64,000 bases of DNA from Bradyrhizobium barranii subsp. apii (lineage in GTDB: Bacteria > Pseudomonadota > Alphaproteobacteria > Rhizobiales > Xanthobacteraceae), in the NCBI RefSeq assembly GCF_011516635.5, contig NZ_CP096255.1, positions 2,664,501-2,728,500 on the forward strand, given 5' to 3'. The number at the start of each line of letters is the position of its first letter. Position 1 is the stretch's first letter. Under the pieces are notes generated by a model, which searched no databases, was not told the origin of the DNA, and saw only the letters and a list, made by a program, of their open reading frames with translations. The translations under genes were made by a program, and so were the position numbers. Positions 8,675 through 17,684 of the stretch are shown here, in pieces.

Positions 8675-9091
8675 TCAGCTATGGCTCTCGACGAAGTCGC
8701 TGAGATAGTCGGGAAGCCGGACGCCATCGATGTCGCAGCGCGCCTTGATCTCGCCGGCGATTTCGGTCGAGATGTCCTTCATCCAATGCTCGAGCGTGTT
8801 GAACGAGATCACCTTGATCGGATCGTTGAAGCAGCCGGCGACAAGCTCGCCAATCGTGGCTTCAAGATCGCTTCGTTCGATGCGGATTTCAGTCGCCTTG
8901 TCGCGGCGATCAATCACCACGAACAGGGTCTGGTCTGCGCCATAGGGCACGACCGCGGATGGTACGCCGGCTTCAAGCATCTTGGGGCTCTCGTCTCGAC
9001 TTCCGATCCCGGTTAACGGGAAAATCCGGTAGAAGGTTCCTGCCTCATGAAAAGCTTGTCGCGCGCGTGCAGCTTCCGCGTCTGCACGCAA
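8675..9091 (-). CDS. hypothetical protein (138 aa)
   Basis: I do not recognise this protein. It starts with TTG (9089-9091) directly after the TGA of the upstream gene, so translational coupling is likely; no ATG exists before residue 38. It looks soluble: two hydrophobic strands (SAVVPYGADQTLFVVIDRRD) and a C-terminal helical part (EHWMKDISTEIAGEIKARCD). The fold is not obvious. It forms a two-gene unit with the next gene and ends before a strong terminator. Confidence 0.6.
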   Translation of the reverse strand: MRADAEAARARQAFHEAGTFYRIFPLTGIGSRDESPKMLEAGVPSAVVPYGADQTLFVVIDRRDKATEIRIERSDLEATIGELVAGCFNDPIKVISFNTLEHWMKDISTEIAGEIKARCDIDGVRLPDYLSDFVESHS

Positions 9092-9364
9092 TCAGAGAAA
9101 TTCTCTCAACCGCGATAGCTCGATGACATGCTCGGGCGAGAGGATATCGGTGACCAGCGGCGGCTGCGCAATCGTGTGAATCTCATAGAGATGCCTGGTC
9201 GTGGCCGGCTTCTCCATGAAGGCCGATATGCACTGGTCGAGCGTACCTTCGCTCACCTGATAAGAATCCCTGTCCGGTCGGCGCTGGTTCGCAAGCGACG
9301 GCCATTTATGCAGGGTTGCAGGCGCTCCGAAATCGACCTTTGAATCCGCAACCACGTCTCCCAT
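9092..9364 (-). CDS. hypothetical protein (90 aa)
   Basis: Small soluble protein with ATG at 9362-9364. It contains SEGTLDQCISAFMEKPATTR and ends in SPEHVIELSRLREFL. It is the first gene of a two-gene minus-strand unit; its TGA touches the start of the 138-aa gene. No domain recognised. The tight packing makes a shared role of the two proteins likely. Confidence 0.6.
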   Translation of the reverse strand: MGDVVADSKVDFGAPATLHKWPSLANQRRPDRDSYQVSEGTLDQCISAFMEKPATTRHLYEIHTIAQPPLVTDILSPEHVIELSRLREFL

Positions 9365-9494
9365 CGTCCCTCACGCAACAAAAATTGCCCCAACACGCGG
9401 ATCTGCGTGCCGGGGCCCACACCTATCACTGCATCTTAATGCCGAGCGCTTAACGCAGCAGCCGGGAAAAGGTTCCCGGCCGCCTTGTCGCAAA

Positions 9495-12185
9495 TCAGCT
9501 CGCGGCCGCCGCGATTCTGTGGCCCGGGCTGGCATGATCGTGGCTATCCTCATCGCCGCGGCTGACTTTCGGCGGAAGCCCGGCGAAGCGCCGCAGGGCT
9601 TCGGCCATCTGCACCCGACCCGCTACACCGGTGATCACCACGTCGACCATCGCAAAGGACGAGTGGAAATGGCCGCGCGCCCTGAACTGCTCGACCGGGA
9701 CGCCGGCGGCCGCCATTGCCTCGGCATAGGCGATGCCCTCGTCGCGCAACGGGTCGAATTCGCAGGTGACGACCAAGGCCGGCGGCAGGCCGGCGACGTT
9801 GCCGCGCAGCGGCGAGACGCGCGGATCGGTGCGGTCGGCCGGTGAGCAGTAGAGGTCCCAGAACCAGTGCATCAGCGAGCGCGTCAGGAAATAGCCGGTC
9901 GCATTGTCGTTGTAGGAGGGCCGGTCGAAAGTGCAATCGGTGACCGGGCAGACCAGGAGCTGGCCGGCGATCTCAGGCCCGCCGCGATCGCGAGCAAGCT
10001 GGCAGGTGACGGCGGCGATGTTGCCGCCGGCGCTCCAGCCCGCGACCAGCACCGGGCCCAGCCTGCCGCCAAGCTCGGCCGCATGCTCGGCGATCCAGCG
10101 CGTTGCCGCATAGCCGTCCTCGGCCGCGGTCGGGAAACGATGCTCGGGCGCGTGGCGATAGCCGACGCTGACGAACATCATGCCGGTCCGCCGCACCAGA
10201 TCGCGGCAGAGCGGCTCGTCCGATTGCTCGTCGCCGAGCACCCAGCCGCCGCCGTGGAAATAGACCACGACCGGATGGGGCCCCGGCGTTGCCGGCTTGT
10301 AGATCCGGTAAGGCAGCGGGCCGTCCGCGCCGGGCAGCGTGCCGTCGACGATTTCGCCGATCGGCCGTCCCGCGGGCCGGCCCTTGTTGAACTCGTTGAC
10401 GAAGGCGCGTGCGCCGAGCGCGCCCATCGACTCGATCGGCGGCAGGTTCAGCGATGCCAGCAGGTTCAGCACCAGCCGCACATCAGGCTGCAGGCATACC
10501 ACCTCGCCGTCGTTGCATTGCGCGGCGCCGTTGGGGCCGGTCAGCTTGAATCCGAGCATGCCGCGAGCCGTGACCTCGTCGCAAATGCTGCGATAGGGGC
10601 CGACGCCGCCGGTGTAAGGCATCAATCCCTGCACCTTGCCGGGGACGTTGGCGCCCGTATACCAGGTGTTGGCGAGCCGGTGCAGGGTCACCATCGAACA
10701 GTCCGTCATGTGCCGGCCCCAGCCGGCCTGCGCCGTCTCGGTCGGCTCGATCGTGGTGAAGCCGGCGTCGCGCAGAGCAGCGATGCGGTCGACGACCCAG
10801 TCGACATGCTGCTCGATCGACACCGCCATGTTCGACAGCACCGACGGGCTGCCGGGCCCGGTGATCATGAAGAAGTTGGGGAACCCTTCGACCGTGACCC
10901 CGAGATAGGTCTGCGGCCCCTGCGCCCAGACATCGGTCAGCGACTTGCCGCCGCGTCCGGTGATCGGATGCACGGCGCGGATCGCGCCGGTCATGGCGTC
11001 GAAGCCGGTCGCGAACACGATGACGTCGACATCGACGCTGCGCCTGGCCGTCGTGATGCTGTTCGCGGTGATCGCCTTGATCGGCTCCTGGCGCAGATTG
11101 ACCAGCGTGACGTTCGGCCGGTTGTAGGTCGCGTAGTAATTGGTATCGAGGCAGGGGCGCTTTGCGCCGAAGGGATGGTCGTGCGGCATCAGCGCCGCCG
11201 CCGTCTCCGGATCCTTCACGGCAGCGCCGATCTTCTCGCGGATCAGCTCGCCGATCAGCGCATTGCCGTTGAAGTCGACGCCCTGGTCGGCCCAGAGCTG
11301 CGTCAGGATGTGGACGAGGTCGCCGGCTGCCCAGGCACGTTCGAACCGCTCACGACGCTCGGCATCGCTCAATTGCCAGCTCACGACGGTTTGCTGCGGA
11401 TAGGGCACGCCGGTCATCGACTGTCGCGCCTGCTCGCGATAGGCCGCGCGGTCGCTCTGGAAAATATCCATGCGATCGGATGGCGAGGGGCCGTTATGCG
11501 CCGGCAGCGCGAAGTTTGGGGTGCGCTGGAACACGGTCAGATGCGCGGCCTGCTCGGCGATCAGCGGGATCGACTGGATGGCTGACGACCCCGTGCCGAT
11601 CACGGCGACGCGCTTGCCGGCGAGATCGACGCCGTCATGCGGCCAGCGCCCGGTGAAATAGACTTTGCCCTCAAAATCCTTGACGCCGTCGATCTCGGGC
11701 GGCTTCGGCGCGGAGAGGCAGCCTGTGGCCATGATGTAGTGGCGGCAGGAGACCGGCGTGCCGCTGCTCGTGGTGAGTTGCCAGCGCTCAGTCGCTTCGT
11801 CCCATTTGGCTTCGGTGACCTTGGTCTTGAAGCGGATGTCGCGGCGCAGATCGTAGCGATCGGCGACGAAGCCGAGATAGCGCAGTATCTCAGGCTGGGT
11901 CGCGTATTTCTCCGACCAGGTCCACGCGTTGTCGAGCTCGGGATCGAAAGTGTAGCTGTAGTCGATGGTCTGGATATCGCAGCGGGCGCCGGGATAGCGG
12001 TTCCAGTACCAGGTGCCGCCGACATCGCCGGCTTCCTCGAGGGCGACTGCCGTGAGGCCGGACTTGCGCAGGCGATGGAGAAGATAAAGGCCGGCAAATC
12101 CGGCGCCGACCACGGCAACGTCGACCTGTTGGGTTGTTCCACTCGCCGCTTTGGACTCACGTGCGGCGACCATTGCGTCTGGCAT
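9495..12185 (-). CDS. flavin monooxygenase (Baeyer-Villiger type) fused to an HSL-type alpha/beta hydrolase
   Basis: The product has 896 residues; ATG 12185 follows GGAGGAA. Residues 1 to about 540 are a class B flavoprotein monooxygenase: the FAD-binding GAGFAG at 27-32, the [15 protein letters not shown] active-site segment, and GTGSSAIQ for NADPH. The fingerprint FxGxxxHxxxWP reads F171-E-G-K-V-Y-F177-T-G-R-W-P182, so the signature His is Phe. Residues about 600-880 are a hormone-sensitive-lipase-type hydrolase: HGGGW oxyanion loop near 643, nucleophile G-W-S718-A-G, and likely acid and base in [10 protein letters not shown] and [10 protein letters not shown]. Together they could oxidise a ketone to an ester or lactone and hydrolyse it in one polypeptide. 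That pathway is inferred from the fusion; the substrate is unknown. It is likely cytosolic, as there is no signal peptide. Confidence 0.88.
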   Translation of the reverse strand: MPDAMVAARESKAASGTTQQVDVAVVGAGFAGLYLLHRLRKSGLTAVALEEAGDVGGTWYWNRYPGARCDIQTIDYSYTFDPELDNAWTWSEKYATQPEILRYLGFVADRYDLRRDIRFKTKVTEAKWDEATERWQLTTSSGTPVSCRHYIMATGCLSAPKPPEIDGVKDFEGKVYFTGRWPHDGVDLAGKRVAVIGTGSSAIQSIPLIAEQAAHLTVFQRTPNFALPAHNGPSPSDRMDIFQSDRAAYREQARQSMTGVPYPQQTVVSWQLSDAERRERFERAWAAGDLVHILTQLWADQGVDFNGNALIGELIREKIGAAVKDPETAAALMPHDHPFGAKRPCLDTNYYATYNRPNVTLVNLRQEPIKAITANSITTARRSVDVDVIVFATGFDAMTGAIRAVHPITGRGGKSLTDVWAQGPQTYLGVTVEGFPNFFMITGPGSPSVLSNMAVSIEQHVDWVVDRIAALRDAGFTTIEPTETAQAGWGRHMTDCSMVTLHRLANTWYTGANVPGKVQGLMPYTGGVGPYRSICDEVTARGMLGFKLTGPNGAAQCNDGEVVCLQPDVRLVLNLLASLNLPPIESMGALGARAFVNEFNKGRPAGRPIGEIVDGTLPGADGPLPYRIYKPATPGPHPVVVYFHGGGWVLGDEQSDEPLCRDLVRRTGMMFVSVGYRHAPEHRFPTAAEDGYAATRWIAEHAAELGGRLGPVLVAGWSAGGNIAAVTCQLARDRGGPEIAGQLLVCPVTDCTFDRPSYNDNATGYFLTRSLMHWFWDLYCSPADRTDPRVSPLRGNVAGLPPALVVTCEFDPLRDEGIAYAEAMAAAGVPVEQFRARGHFHSSFAMVDVVITGVAGRVQMAEALRRFAGLPPKVSRGDEDSHDHASPGHRIAAAAS

Positions 12186-12414
12186 GGTATTCCTCCCGTG
12201 TCTTTTGTTTTGCCGGCAGGCTATCGCCGCAGGCTTGGCTTGTCATCAGGACAGGTACAATCTTCGGTAGTCGTTTGCGGCACCATCGTGACCGCGCGAA
12301 GGTTGCGGCGATACACGCACCGCGATGCACAACCGCCGGGATTGTCCGGGCTAATCAGACCACATCCTTCTGTGTATGCTTGCGGTTACAAGCCACGCGT
12401 ACCAACCGGACGTC

Positions 12415-12624
12415 ATGACAGAGTTGAGCGAGCGGACGAAAGCCAACATGGACGTCGTCCTGGAGCAGACGTGCCGCCAATTGCCGCACGGCGGCGATCA
12501 CGACAGCCGCAGGTTCATCGCCGAGCGCCTGATCGAGGCGGCGCAATCAGGCCATTCCACGCTTGGTGAGCTCGGCATCGTCGCGCGCCGCGCGCTGGCG
12601 GAGATCGTCGCCAAAGGCGGCTAG
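12415..12624 (+). CDS. small helical hypothetical protein (69 aa)
   Basis: It starts at ATG 12415 (MTELSERTKANMDVVLEQTC...). It is predicted helical and soluble, with HDSRRFIAERLIEAAQSG and a C-terminal VARRALAEIV helix; a type common in Bradyrhizobium, function unknown. The stop codon TAG (12622-12624) is made of the TA target plus the first G of the adjacent IS630 element. The far side of the insertion reads TAGC, so the original stop was also TAG and the gene is undamaged. Confidence 0.6.
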   Translation: MTELSERTKANMDVVLEQTCRQLPHGGDHDSRRFIAERLIEAAQSGHSTLGELGIVARRALAEIVAKGG

Positions 12625-13675
12625 AGCGTTTTCCGATCACGTTGCGTCGTAACCAGCCGCGACGAGATAATTTTGACATTCCTCGGGTGAGAAGCGTTTG
12701 AGAGCGTTGGCGATTGCTTGCCAGAGATCGGGCATGGTGCGGGCTGCGGCGGTCCGCAACAGCGCTTTCAGTTTGGAGAAGGCCATTTCAATCGGGTTGA
12801 AGTCTGGACTGTAGGGCGGAAGATAGAGCAGGCTAGCTCCGACCGCCTGGATGGCCTCTCGAACGCCATGGACCTTGTGAGCGGGCAAGTTGTCCATGAT
12901 AACGGTATCGCCCGGCCGCAGCGATGGGGCGAGCAATTGCTCGACGTAGGCCAGGAAAGCGTCGCCATCCATTGGACCGTCCAGAACAAGCGGCGCGATC
13001 AGACCGTCGGAGCGCAATCCAGCGGTGAACGTCGTCGTCTTCCAATGTCCGTGTGGGATAGCTGCACGACATCGCTCGCCGCGTGGCGAGCGCCCGTAAC
13101 GCCGCGCCATTTTGGTGTTGGCGCTGGTTTCGTCGATGAAGACGAGACGCTCAGGGTCAAGGTCGATTTGCCCTTCGAACCACTCCTCACGTGCGGCATT
13201 TATATCGCCGCGCCGTTGCTCGGCGGCGTGCGCTGTCTTTTTTTAAGTGTGATCTTTCTGCGCTGGAAAAAACGCCAGAGCGACGCGATGCCAGTCGATA
13301 TTCCACGACGTTTCAACAGTTCTCGCAACTCGGCAAGCGTGATATCCGGCCTCGCTGTCACCGCCTCCAGAATCAATTGCGAATGCGCTTCGATGCGCTG
13401 CGATTTGCGGTCACCGCCCTGGCGTTTAGGAACGATGTCGCCAACTTTCTTGAGGCGACCGCGCCAGCGGATTGCACTGGCCGCGCTGACACCAAAGCGC
13501 TCAGCAGCCTGTCGACAGGACATGCCACCGTCAATCGCGGCTACCACCCTTTGGCGAAGATCAACCGAAAGCGCCCTGGCCATACATGCTGGCCTCCCTC
13601 GCCAGCATGCAGCTTGAATCTGACTCGCGCCGTTTTGGGAATCCCCACCCGATTCTTTCCGGTCGGAAAATGCTC
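12624..13675 (-). mobile_element. IS630-family insertion sequence (1052 bp)
   Basis: The ends are GAGCGTTTTCCGATCA on the left and (complement) GAGCATTTTCCGACCG on the right. A TA dinucleotide flanks each end (12622-12623 and 13676-13677), as expected for Tc1/mariner-IS630 elements, which target and duplicate TA. It contains one transposase encoded in two overlapping frames on the minus strand. Confidence 0.85.
12637..13583 (-). CDS. IS630-family transposase, made by -1 frameshifting
   Basis: The first frame starts at ATG 13583 ([20 protein letters not shown]) with a helix-turn-helix ([18 protein letters not shown]) and runs to 13200. The second frame carries the catalytic part: [20 protein letters not shown] (first Asp), [13 protein letters not shown] (second Asp) and [20 protein letters not shown] (Glu). 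On the coding strand a run of seven A (13238-13244) lies where ITLKKRQ of frame 1 can shift back one base into [11 protein letters not shown] of frame 2. The joined product is about 315 residues, normal for IS630. Such A-run frameshifting is known for this family, so I regard the gene as functional, not broken. Confidence 0.85.
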
Positions 13676-13758
13676 TAGCTAGCGCCGCCGAGCTTGCCTC
13701 ACCGCGGGCCGCAGACGTAACCTGTCGAGGAACCTTTTGGCGCATCGAGATCCCCAGG

Positions 13759-15231
13759 ATGCGACTCCAGTTTGCGCTCGTTGTGGCGTCTTCACTCCTC
13801 TGCTGGGACGGTGCTGCCGTCGCTCAGGCGGTCGGGCAGTTTCCGTTCGCGCTGACGCGTGAAGGACAGATGCTCGGCGCGGTCGAGGGCGAGGTGGCGT
13901 CGTTCAAGGGGCTGGCCTACGCGGCGGCTCCGGTCGGCGCACTGCGCTGGCGCCCACCGCAGGCAACGGCCGAGAACCCCGAGATGCGCACCGCCTATGA
14001 GTACGGCGCGCCGTGCCTTCAGCCCTCGCTGCCGGGCGCGAGCGAGGACTGCCTCACGCTCAACGTATTCCGTCCCTTCGGCGTCGACGGCCCGCTGCCG
14101 GTGATGGTCTTCATCCATGACGGCGGCTTCGTCAGCGGCACCGCGAACGATCCGCTGTTCGACGGTGCAAAGCTCGCGCAAGCCGGCCTCATCGTGGTCA
14201 CCGTGAATTATCGTCTCGGCGCGCTCGGCTGGCTCGCTCATCCCGCGCTGTCGGAAGGTGGCTCCGGCAATTACGGCCTGATGGACCAGATCGCGGCGCT
14301 GCATTGGGTGCACGACAACATCGCGGCCTTCGGGGGCGATCCGAACAACGTCACCTTGTTCGGCGGCGGCGCAGGCGCGACATCGATCGCGCTGCTGATG
14401 CTGTGTGCGCAATCGCTCGATCTGTTCCAGAAAGCCATTCTGCAATCGCTGCCCGGCCGCGCGCGCCTGCGCCCGGTGCAGGAGGCGGAGGCCATGGGCC
14501 GGCAATTCGTGGCGGCGCTTGGGCAGCAGGCGGATTTGCGCGTCGTCGCGCCGGCGCGGCTGCTTGCGGCCGAACAAAAACTGCTCGCCAAATCCGAACG
14601 CAGCTTCGCGCCCGCGATGGATGGAATCCTGGTGCGCGAAGACGTGGCCACTGGATTTGCGGCGGGACATGAAAGCCGCATTCCACTCATGATCGGCTCG
14701 AATGCCGACGAGACGCGTTTCGACGGCGAGCGGGAGATCAAGGAGACGCTGGCGTCCTCGGGCGAGAGCAGCGATGAGTTGCGCCAGCTCTACCCTGACA
14801 TCGCCAAGCCATCGGATCGCGCAGCCAAATTCTATACCGACAAGGTTTTCTCCGAGCCGGTCAGGCTGCTTGCCCGCCTCCATGCGGCAACCGGTGCGCC
14901 AACGTTTCGCTATCGCTTCGCTTACGTGACCGAGGCCCGGCGCACAAATCCCGACGAAGGGCACGGGCGCGAGCTGCAATTCATCTTCGGCGCGGAAGGC
15001 GTGCCCGGCGCGGGACCGCTCACATGGGGGGATCGCGAGGTCGCGACCCGCATGCGCGGTTACTGGATCAACTTTGCGAAGACTGGCAATCCCAACGGCC
15101 CGGACCTGCCGCATTGGGACGCGGCCGCAGGCCGCGATCGCCTGCTGCTGATCACGAACGATCGCATCGCGAGCGGCGACGACCCCTGGTCGGATCGCCT
15201 GGACCGGCTTGCAAGTGAGAGCAGAAAATGA
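13759..15231 (+). CDS. type-B carboxylesterase homologue lacking the catalytic serine
   Basis: The product has 490 residues with a signal peptide (cleavage after AVAQA, about residue 24). The carboxylesterase/lipase fold is clear: GLAYAAAPVGALRWRPPQ, SEDCLTLNVF, H120-D-G-G-F at the oxyanion hole, VTVNYRLGALGWLAH, NYGLMDQIAALHWVHDNIAAFGGDP cut short by a changed elbow, SNADE (acid region) and EGHGRELQFIFG (catalytic His). The nucleophile elbow, normally G-E-S-A-G, reads G-G-G204-A-G, so both the Glu and the Ser are Gly. Classical hydrolysis should be impossible. The frame is otherwise open over its full length, so the protein is probably kept for another role, such as binding. It is probably periplasmic. 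Confidence 0.85.
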   Translation: MRLQFALVVASSLLCWDGAAVAQAVGQFPFALTREGQMLGAVEGEVASFKGLAYAAAPVGALRWRPPQATAENPEMRTAYEYGAPCLQPSLPGASEDCLTLNVFRPFGVDGPLPVMVFIHDGGFVSGTANDPLFDGAKLAQAGLIVVTVNYRLGALGWLAHPALSEGGSGNYGLMDQIAALHWVHDNIAAFGGDPNNVTLFGGGAGATSIALLMLCAQSLDLFQKAILQSLPGRARLRPVQEAEAMGRQFVAALGQQADLRVVAPARLLAAEQKLLAKSERSFAPAMDGILVREDVATGFAAGHESRIPLMIGSNADETRFDGEREIKETLASSGESSDELRQLYPDIAKPSDRAAKFYTDKVFSEPVRLLARLHAATGAPTFRYRFAYVTEARRTNPDEGHGRELQFIFGAEGVPGAGPLTWGDREVATRMRGYWINFAKTGNPNGPDLPHWDAAAGRDRLLLITNDRIASGDDPWSDRLDRLASESRK

Positions 15232-15238
15232 GTTGGGC

Positions 15239-15418
15239 TTAGGCCGCGAGCTCGACGCGCGGCGCCGGGCTCAGCCGGTGTTCTTCCAGATGGTCCATCG
15301 CGCCGTCCTTCTCGACGGCGTAGAACTGCTGGCCGTCCTTGGACCTGTAGGCGGCGCGAACGACGCCGCGGCGGCCCTTGTCACTGTTGACGACGTCCCC
15401 CAGCGCAAACTTCTTCAT
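15239..15418 (-). CDS. small basic hypothetical protein (59 aa), KOW/SH3-like
   Basis: It reads MKKFALGDVVNSDKGRRGVV, then a strand-rich middle (AAYRSKDGQQFYAVEKDG) and a HLEEHRLSPAP end. The GDVVxxxxGRRGVVRxxxxxxxGQQFYAVxxDG pattern suggests a small beta-barrel of KOW or SH3 type; that is my inference. The stop is 7 bases past the esterase stop, in convergent orientation. Codon use fits a real gene, although the ribosome site (GTGAG) is weak. Confidence 0.55.
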   Translation of the reverse strand: MKKFALGDVVNSDKGRRGVVRAAYRSKDGQQFYAVEKDGAMDHLEEHRLSPAPRVELAA

Positions 15419-15578
15419 CTCACGTCTCGCTTGTCTTCAGGCCGACTCCTTCGGCCATGGCCGGATTGTGGGCGGCAAATCGTTAACGACTTGCTAACCA
15501 TACCGGTTTGCCTATGCTCGCCGCCGTTCGCGCGGGCAGCTCGCACGCGCATGTTGTCAACGAGACGAGCCGGCATCC

Positions 15579-16373
15579 ATGACGCGATTTCCAACCCTCT
15601 TCCTGTCGCATGGCGGCGGCCCCTGGCCCTTCATGGAGGACCGGCGGGTGCAATATGCCAAGACGGCCGCGGAGTTCGGCCGGCTGCCGCAGCTTCTCCC
15701 CGAGAAGCCCAAGGCCGTGCTCGTCATCACCGGCCATTGGGAGGCCGACGCCTTCACCGTGTCGACCTCGGCGCATCCGCCGATGGTGTACGATTACTAC
15801 GGTTTCCCGGAGCATACCTATCATCTCAAATATCCGGCGCCGGGCAAGCCCGAGCTCGCCGCGGAGGTGAGGGCGCTGCTCGAGCACGCCGGCCTCGATT
15901 GCCGGGAGGATCCCAATCAGGGTTTCGATCACGGCACCTTCGTGCCGCTCGGCCTGATGTATCCGAACGCGGACATGCCGATCGTGCTGCTGTCGCTGAA
16001 GGCGAGCTACGATGCGGCCGAGCACATCAAGGTCGGGCAGGCGATCGCATCGCTGCGCGACGAAGGTATTTTGATCGTCGGCAGCGGGCTGACCTATCAC
16101 AACATGCGCGGGTTCAACCGGCCGGAGTCGAAGCCCGTCTCGTATGATTTCGAGGCCTATCTGAACGAGGCGATCAGCAACCCGGATGCGGCGCGCCGCA
16201 ACGCGATGCTGGTCGACTGGGAGAACGCGCCGAGCGCGCGCCTCGCGCATCCCCGCGAGGACCATCTGTTGCCGCTGATGGTGGCGGCAGGTGCCGCCGG
16301 CAGCGACGTTGGCAAGCGCGTCTTCGTCGACGAGGTCGCGAACGTCGCGATGGCGTCGTATGTGTTTGGATGA
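15579..16373 (+). CDS. class III extradiol ring-cleavage dioxygenase (LigB/DODA family)
   Basis: The product has 264 residues, the usual length for 4,5-DOPA-dioxygenase-type proteins. Likely iron ligands are in FLSHGGGPW (His at residue 11), VITGHWEAD (His53) and the later YHNMRGF. DHGTFVPLG and the C-terminal AHPREDHLLPLM are also conserved in the family. It should open catechol-type rings next to a hydroxyl, using Fe(II) and O2 in the cytosol. The natural substrate is unknown, and family members in bacteria often act on small catechols. It stands alone, with no aromatic-degradation operon visible. Confidence 0.88.
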   Translation: MTRFPTLFLSHGGGPWPFMEDRRVQYAKTAAEFGRLPQLLPEKPKAVLVITGHWEADAFTVSTSAHPPMVYDYYGFPEHTYHLKYPAPGKPELAAEVRALLEHAGLDCREDPNQGFDHGTFVPLGLMYPNADMPIVLLSLKASYDAAEHIKVGQAIASLRDEGILIVGSGLTYHNMRGFNRPESKPVSYDFEAYLNEAISNPDAARRNAMLVDWENAPSARLAHPREDHLLPLMVAAGAAGSDVGKRVFVDEVANVAMASYVFG

Positions 16374-16377
16374 ATCT

Positions 16378-16480
16378 TAGGGTGGATTAGCGCAGCGTAA
16401 TCCACCATCGAGCCGCAATGAAGGTGGTGGATTACGCTGGCGGACTGCGCTTCGCGCAGCCGCGGGCTAATCCACCCTAC
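16378..16480. repeat. nested palindromic intergenic repeat
   Basis: TAGGGTGGATTAGC at 16378-16391 pairs with GCTAATCCACCCTA at 16466-16479, and inside it GCGTAATCCACCA pairs with TGGTGGATTACGC. This is the well-known rhizobial 'GGTGGATTA' repeat type. It lies 4 bases after the dioxygenase stop and could form its 3' hairpin. Confidence 0.8.
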
Positions 16481-16889
16481 GGGGTTCCGACTAAAAATGT
16501 CGAAAACAACCCCATGCACAGTAGAACGGCCCAGCAAATAGAATGGCTTAGCAGAGTACTTTTGCCGGGCAGGATACGCGAGCGGTATTTCGACGGGTTT
16601 GACACGTCGGGCAAAACAGCGGCAAAATTCGATCATGGCACCGCTCTCGCTGAAGCACAGCGATTCACGGCATTTGTGAGGAGTCCGCTTTGGGTTCGTT
16701 GCGCCATTGAAGGTGCGAGTCTCCGCCGCGATCAGGCGGCAGCTGTGGTGTCCGAGGCACAGTTCTCCAACAACTGGCTTCCAATCGGGAGGCCTGTCGA
16801 TTTTGTCTAGACGGACAGTGCTAGTGCCGGCTTACTCTTGATTGTCCGAGTCTGGAAATACTTCGGTTTCAGGATTATCGACGCCTCTG
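16481..16889. other. intergenic mosaic, no confident gene
   Basis: A weak plus-strand frame runs through here from inside the repeat to 16810 but has repeat-derived coding, no ribosome site and no recognisable domain. The segment about 16560-16640 (CGAGCGGTATTTCGACGG and following) resembles fragments that recur between Bradyrhizobium genes. I see mosaic repeat debris at a lower-GC island boundary and nothing else. Confidence 0.4.
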
Positions 16890-17660
16890 ATGACGCTGCA
16901 TGTCACGGTCAACGACGCTCAGACTGGCGCCCCCCGCTGTGACGTGAAGGCGGTCATCGCCGTAGTTGGACTTGCGATCGAGGCCAGAATAGCCGGCGCG
17001 CCAGCGATGATCGCTGAAGGTGACCGGACCGCCTTTTACTTGCGTGACGCCATCAGACATGGCGCGCGCGGCATTATCAGTTTCGGGGTGTGCGGCGGGC
17101 TAGATCCGAAGCTCCGACCAGGTAACATTGTCATCGCCTCGTCGGTATTTGCCGCGAAAGATGAAGCTTATCCAGCTGACCTCCCCTGGGCCGAGGAGCT
17201 CCTTCGGATGATCCCGGGTGCCAGCTACTCTGCGATAGCTGGTGTCGCTTCCCCGATGACAAGTCTTGAAGAGAGACGGGATTTCCATGGCATCTCCGGG
17301 GCGGTTGCCGCCGATATGGAGTCGCAGATCGTTGCTCGAATTGCTTCCGAACTCAGAATTCCCTTTGCCGTCTGTCGTGTTGTTCTAAACCCCGCTCATC
17401 GAAAACTTCCGAGGGCAGCGCTCATAGATATCGGGCCAGCAGGTAAGCCTGAACTGCGCAAGATTGGACGTTCGCTTGTTCACGACCCGGGGCAACTCCC
17501 TGGTCTTACCCGGCTCGCCGTTGACTCCGTCATGGCGGTGATGGCTTTGCGCAGCGCCAAGCGACGGCTCGGAGCTCACTTTGGTTTCCCGCACCTGTGT
17601 TCACGAGACCGAGTCCCCATTCCGACGCGTGCACTTGAAACGATAGCCACACGCGCCTGA
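16890..17660 (+). CDS. HpnG-like nucleoside phosphorylase superfamily protein
   Basis: The product has 256 residues from ATG 16890; a TTG at 16842 is possible in the same frame. It shows the phosphorylase/nucleosidase fold as in hopanoid-associated HpnG: AVVGLAIEARIAG, then HGARGIISFGVCGGLDPKLRPG, IAGVASPMTSLEER, and the substrate-binding A-A-D-M-E-S with PFAVCRVVLNPAHRKLP. HpnG removes adenine from adenosylhopane. No other hopanoid gene is nearby, and the C-terminus (from about 225) is longer and less regular than usual, so a different nucleoside substrate is possible. The base composition is lower in GC than the flanks. It is convergent with a nucleoside deaminase 24 bases away. Confidence 0.7.
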   Translation: MTLHVTVNDAQTGAPRCDVKAVIAVVGLAIEARIAGAPAMIAEGDRTAFYLRDAIRHGARGIISFGVCGGLDPKLRPGNIVIASSVFAAKDEAYPADLPWAEELLRMIPGASYSAIAGVASPMTSLEERRDFHGISGAVAADMESQIVARIASELRIPFAVCRVVLNPAHRKLPRAALIDIGPAGKPELRKIGRSLVHDPGQLPGLTRLAVDSVMAVMALRSAKRRLGAHFGFPHLCSRDRVPIPTRALETIATRA

Positions 17661-17684
17661 TCCTGCAGCAGCGCGCTCCCGATC

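Noticed and set aside
9867..11585. A 572-codon plus-strand frame inside the monooxygenase fusion
   Set aside because: Antisense shadow of a gene with clear motifs on the other strand; low-complexity Arg/Asp/Ala composition.
16418..16810. A 130-codon plus-strand frame
   Set aside because: It begins inside a palindromic repeat and continues through mosaic repeat fragments; no domain and no ribosome site.
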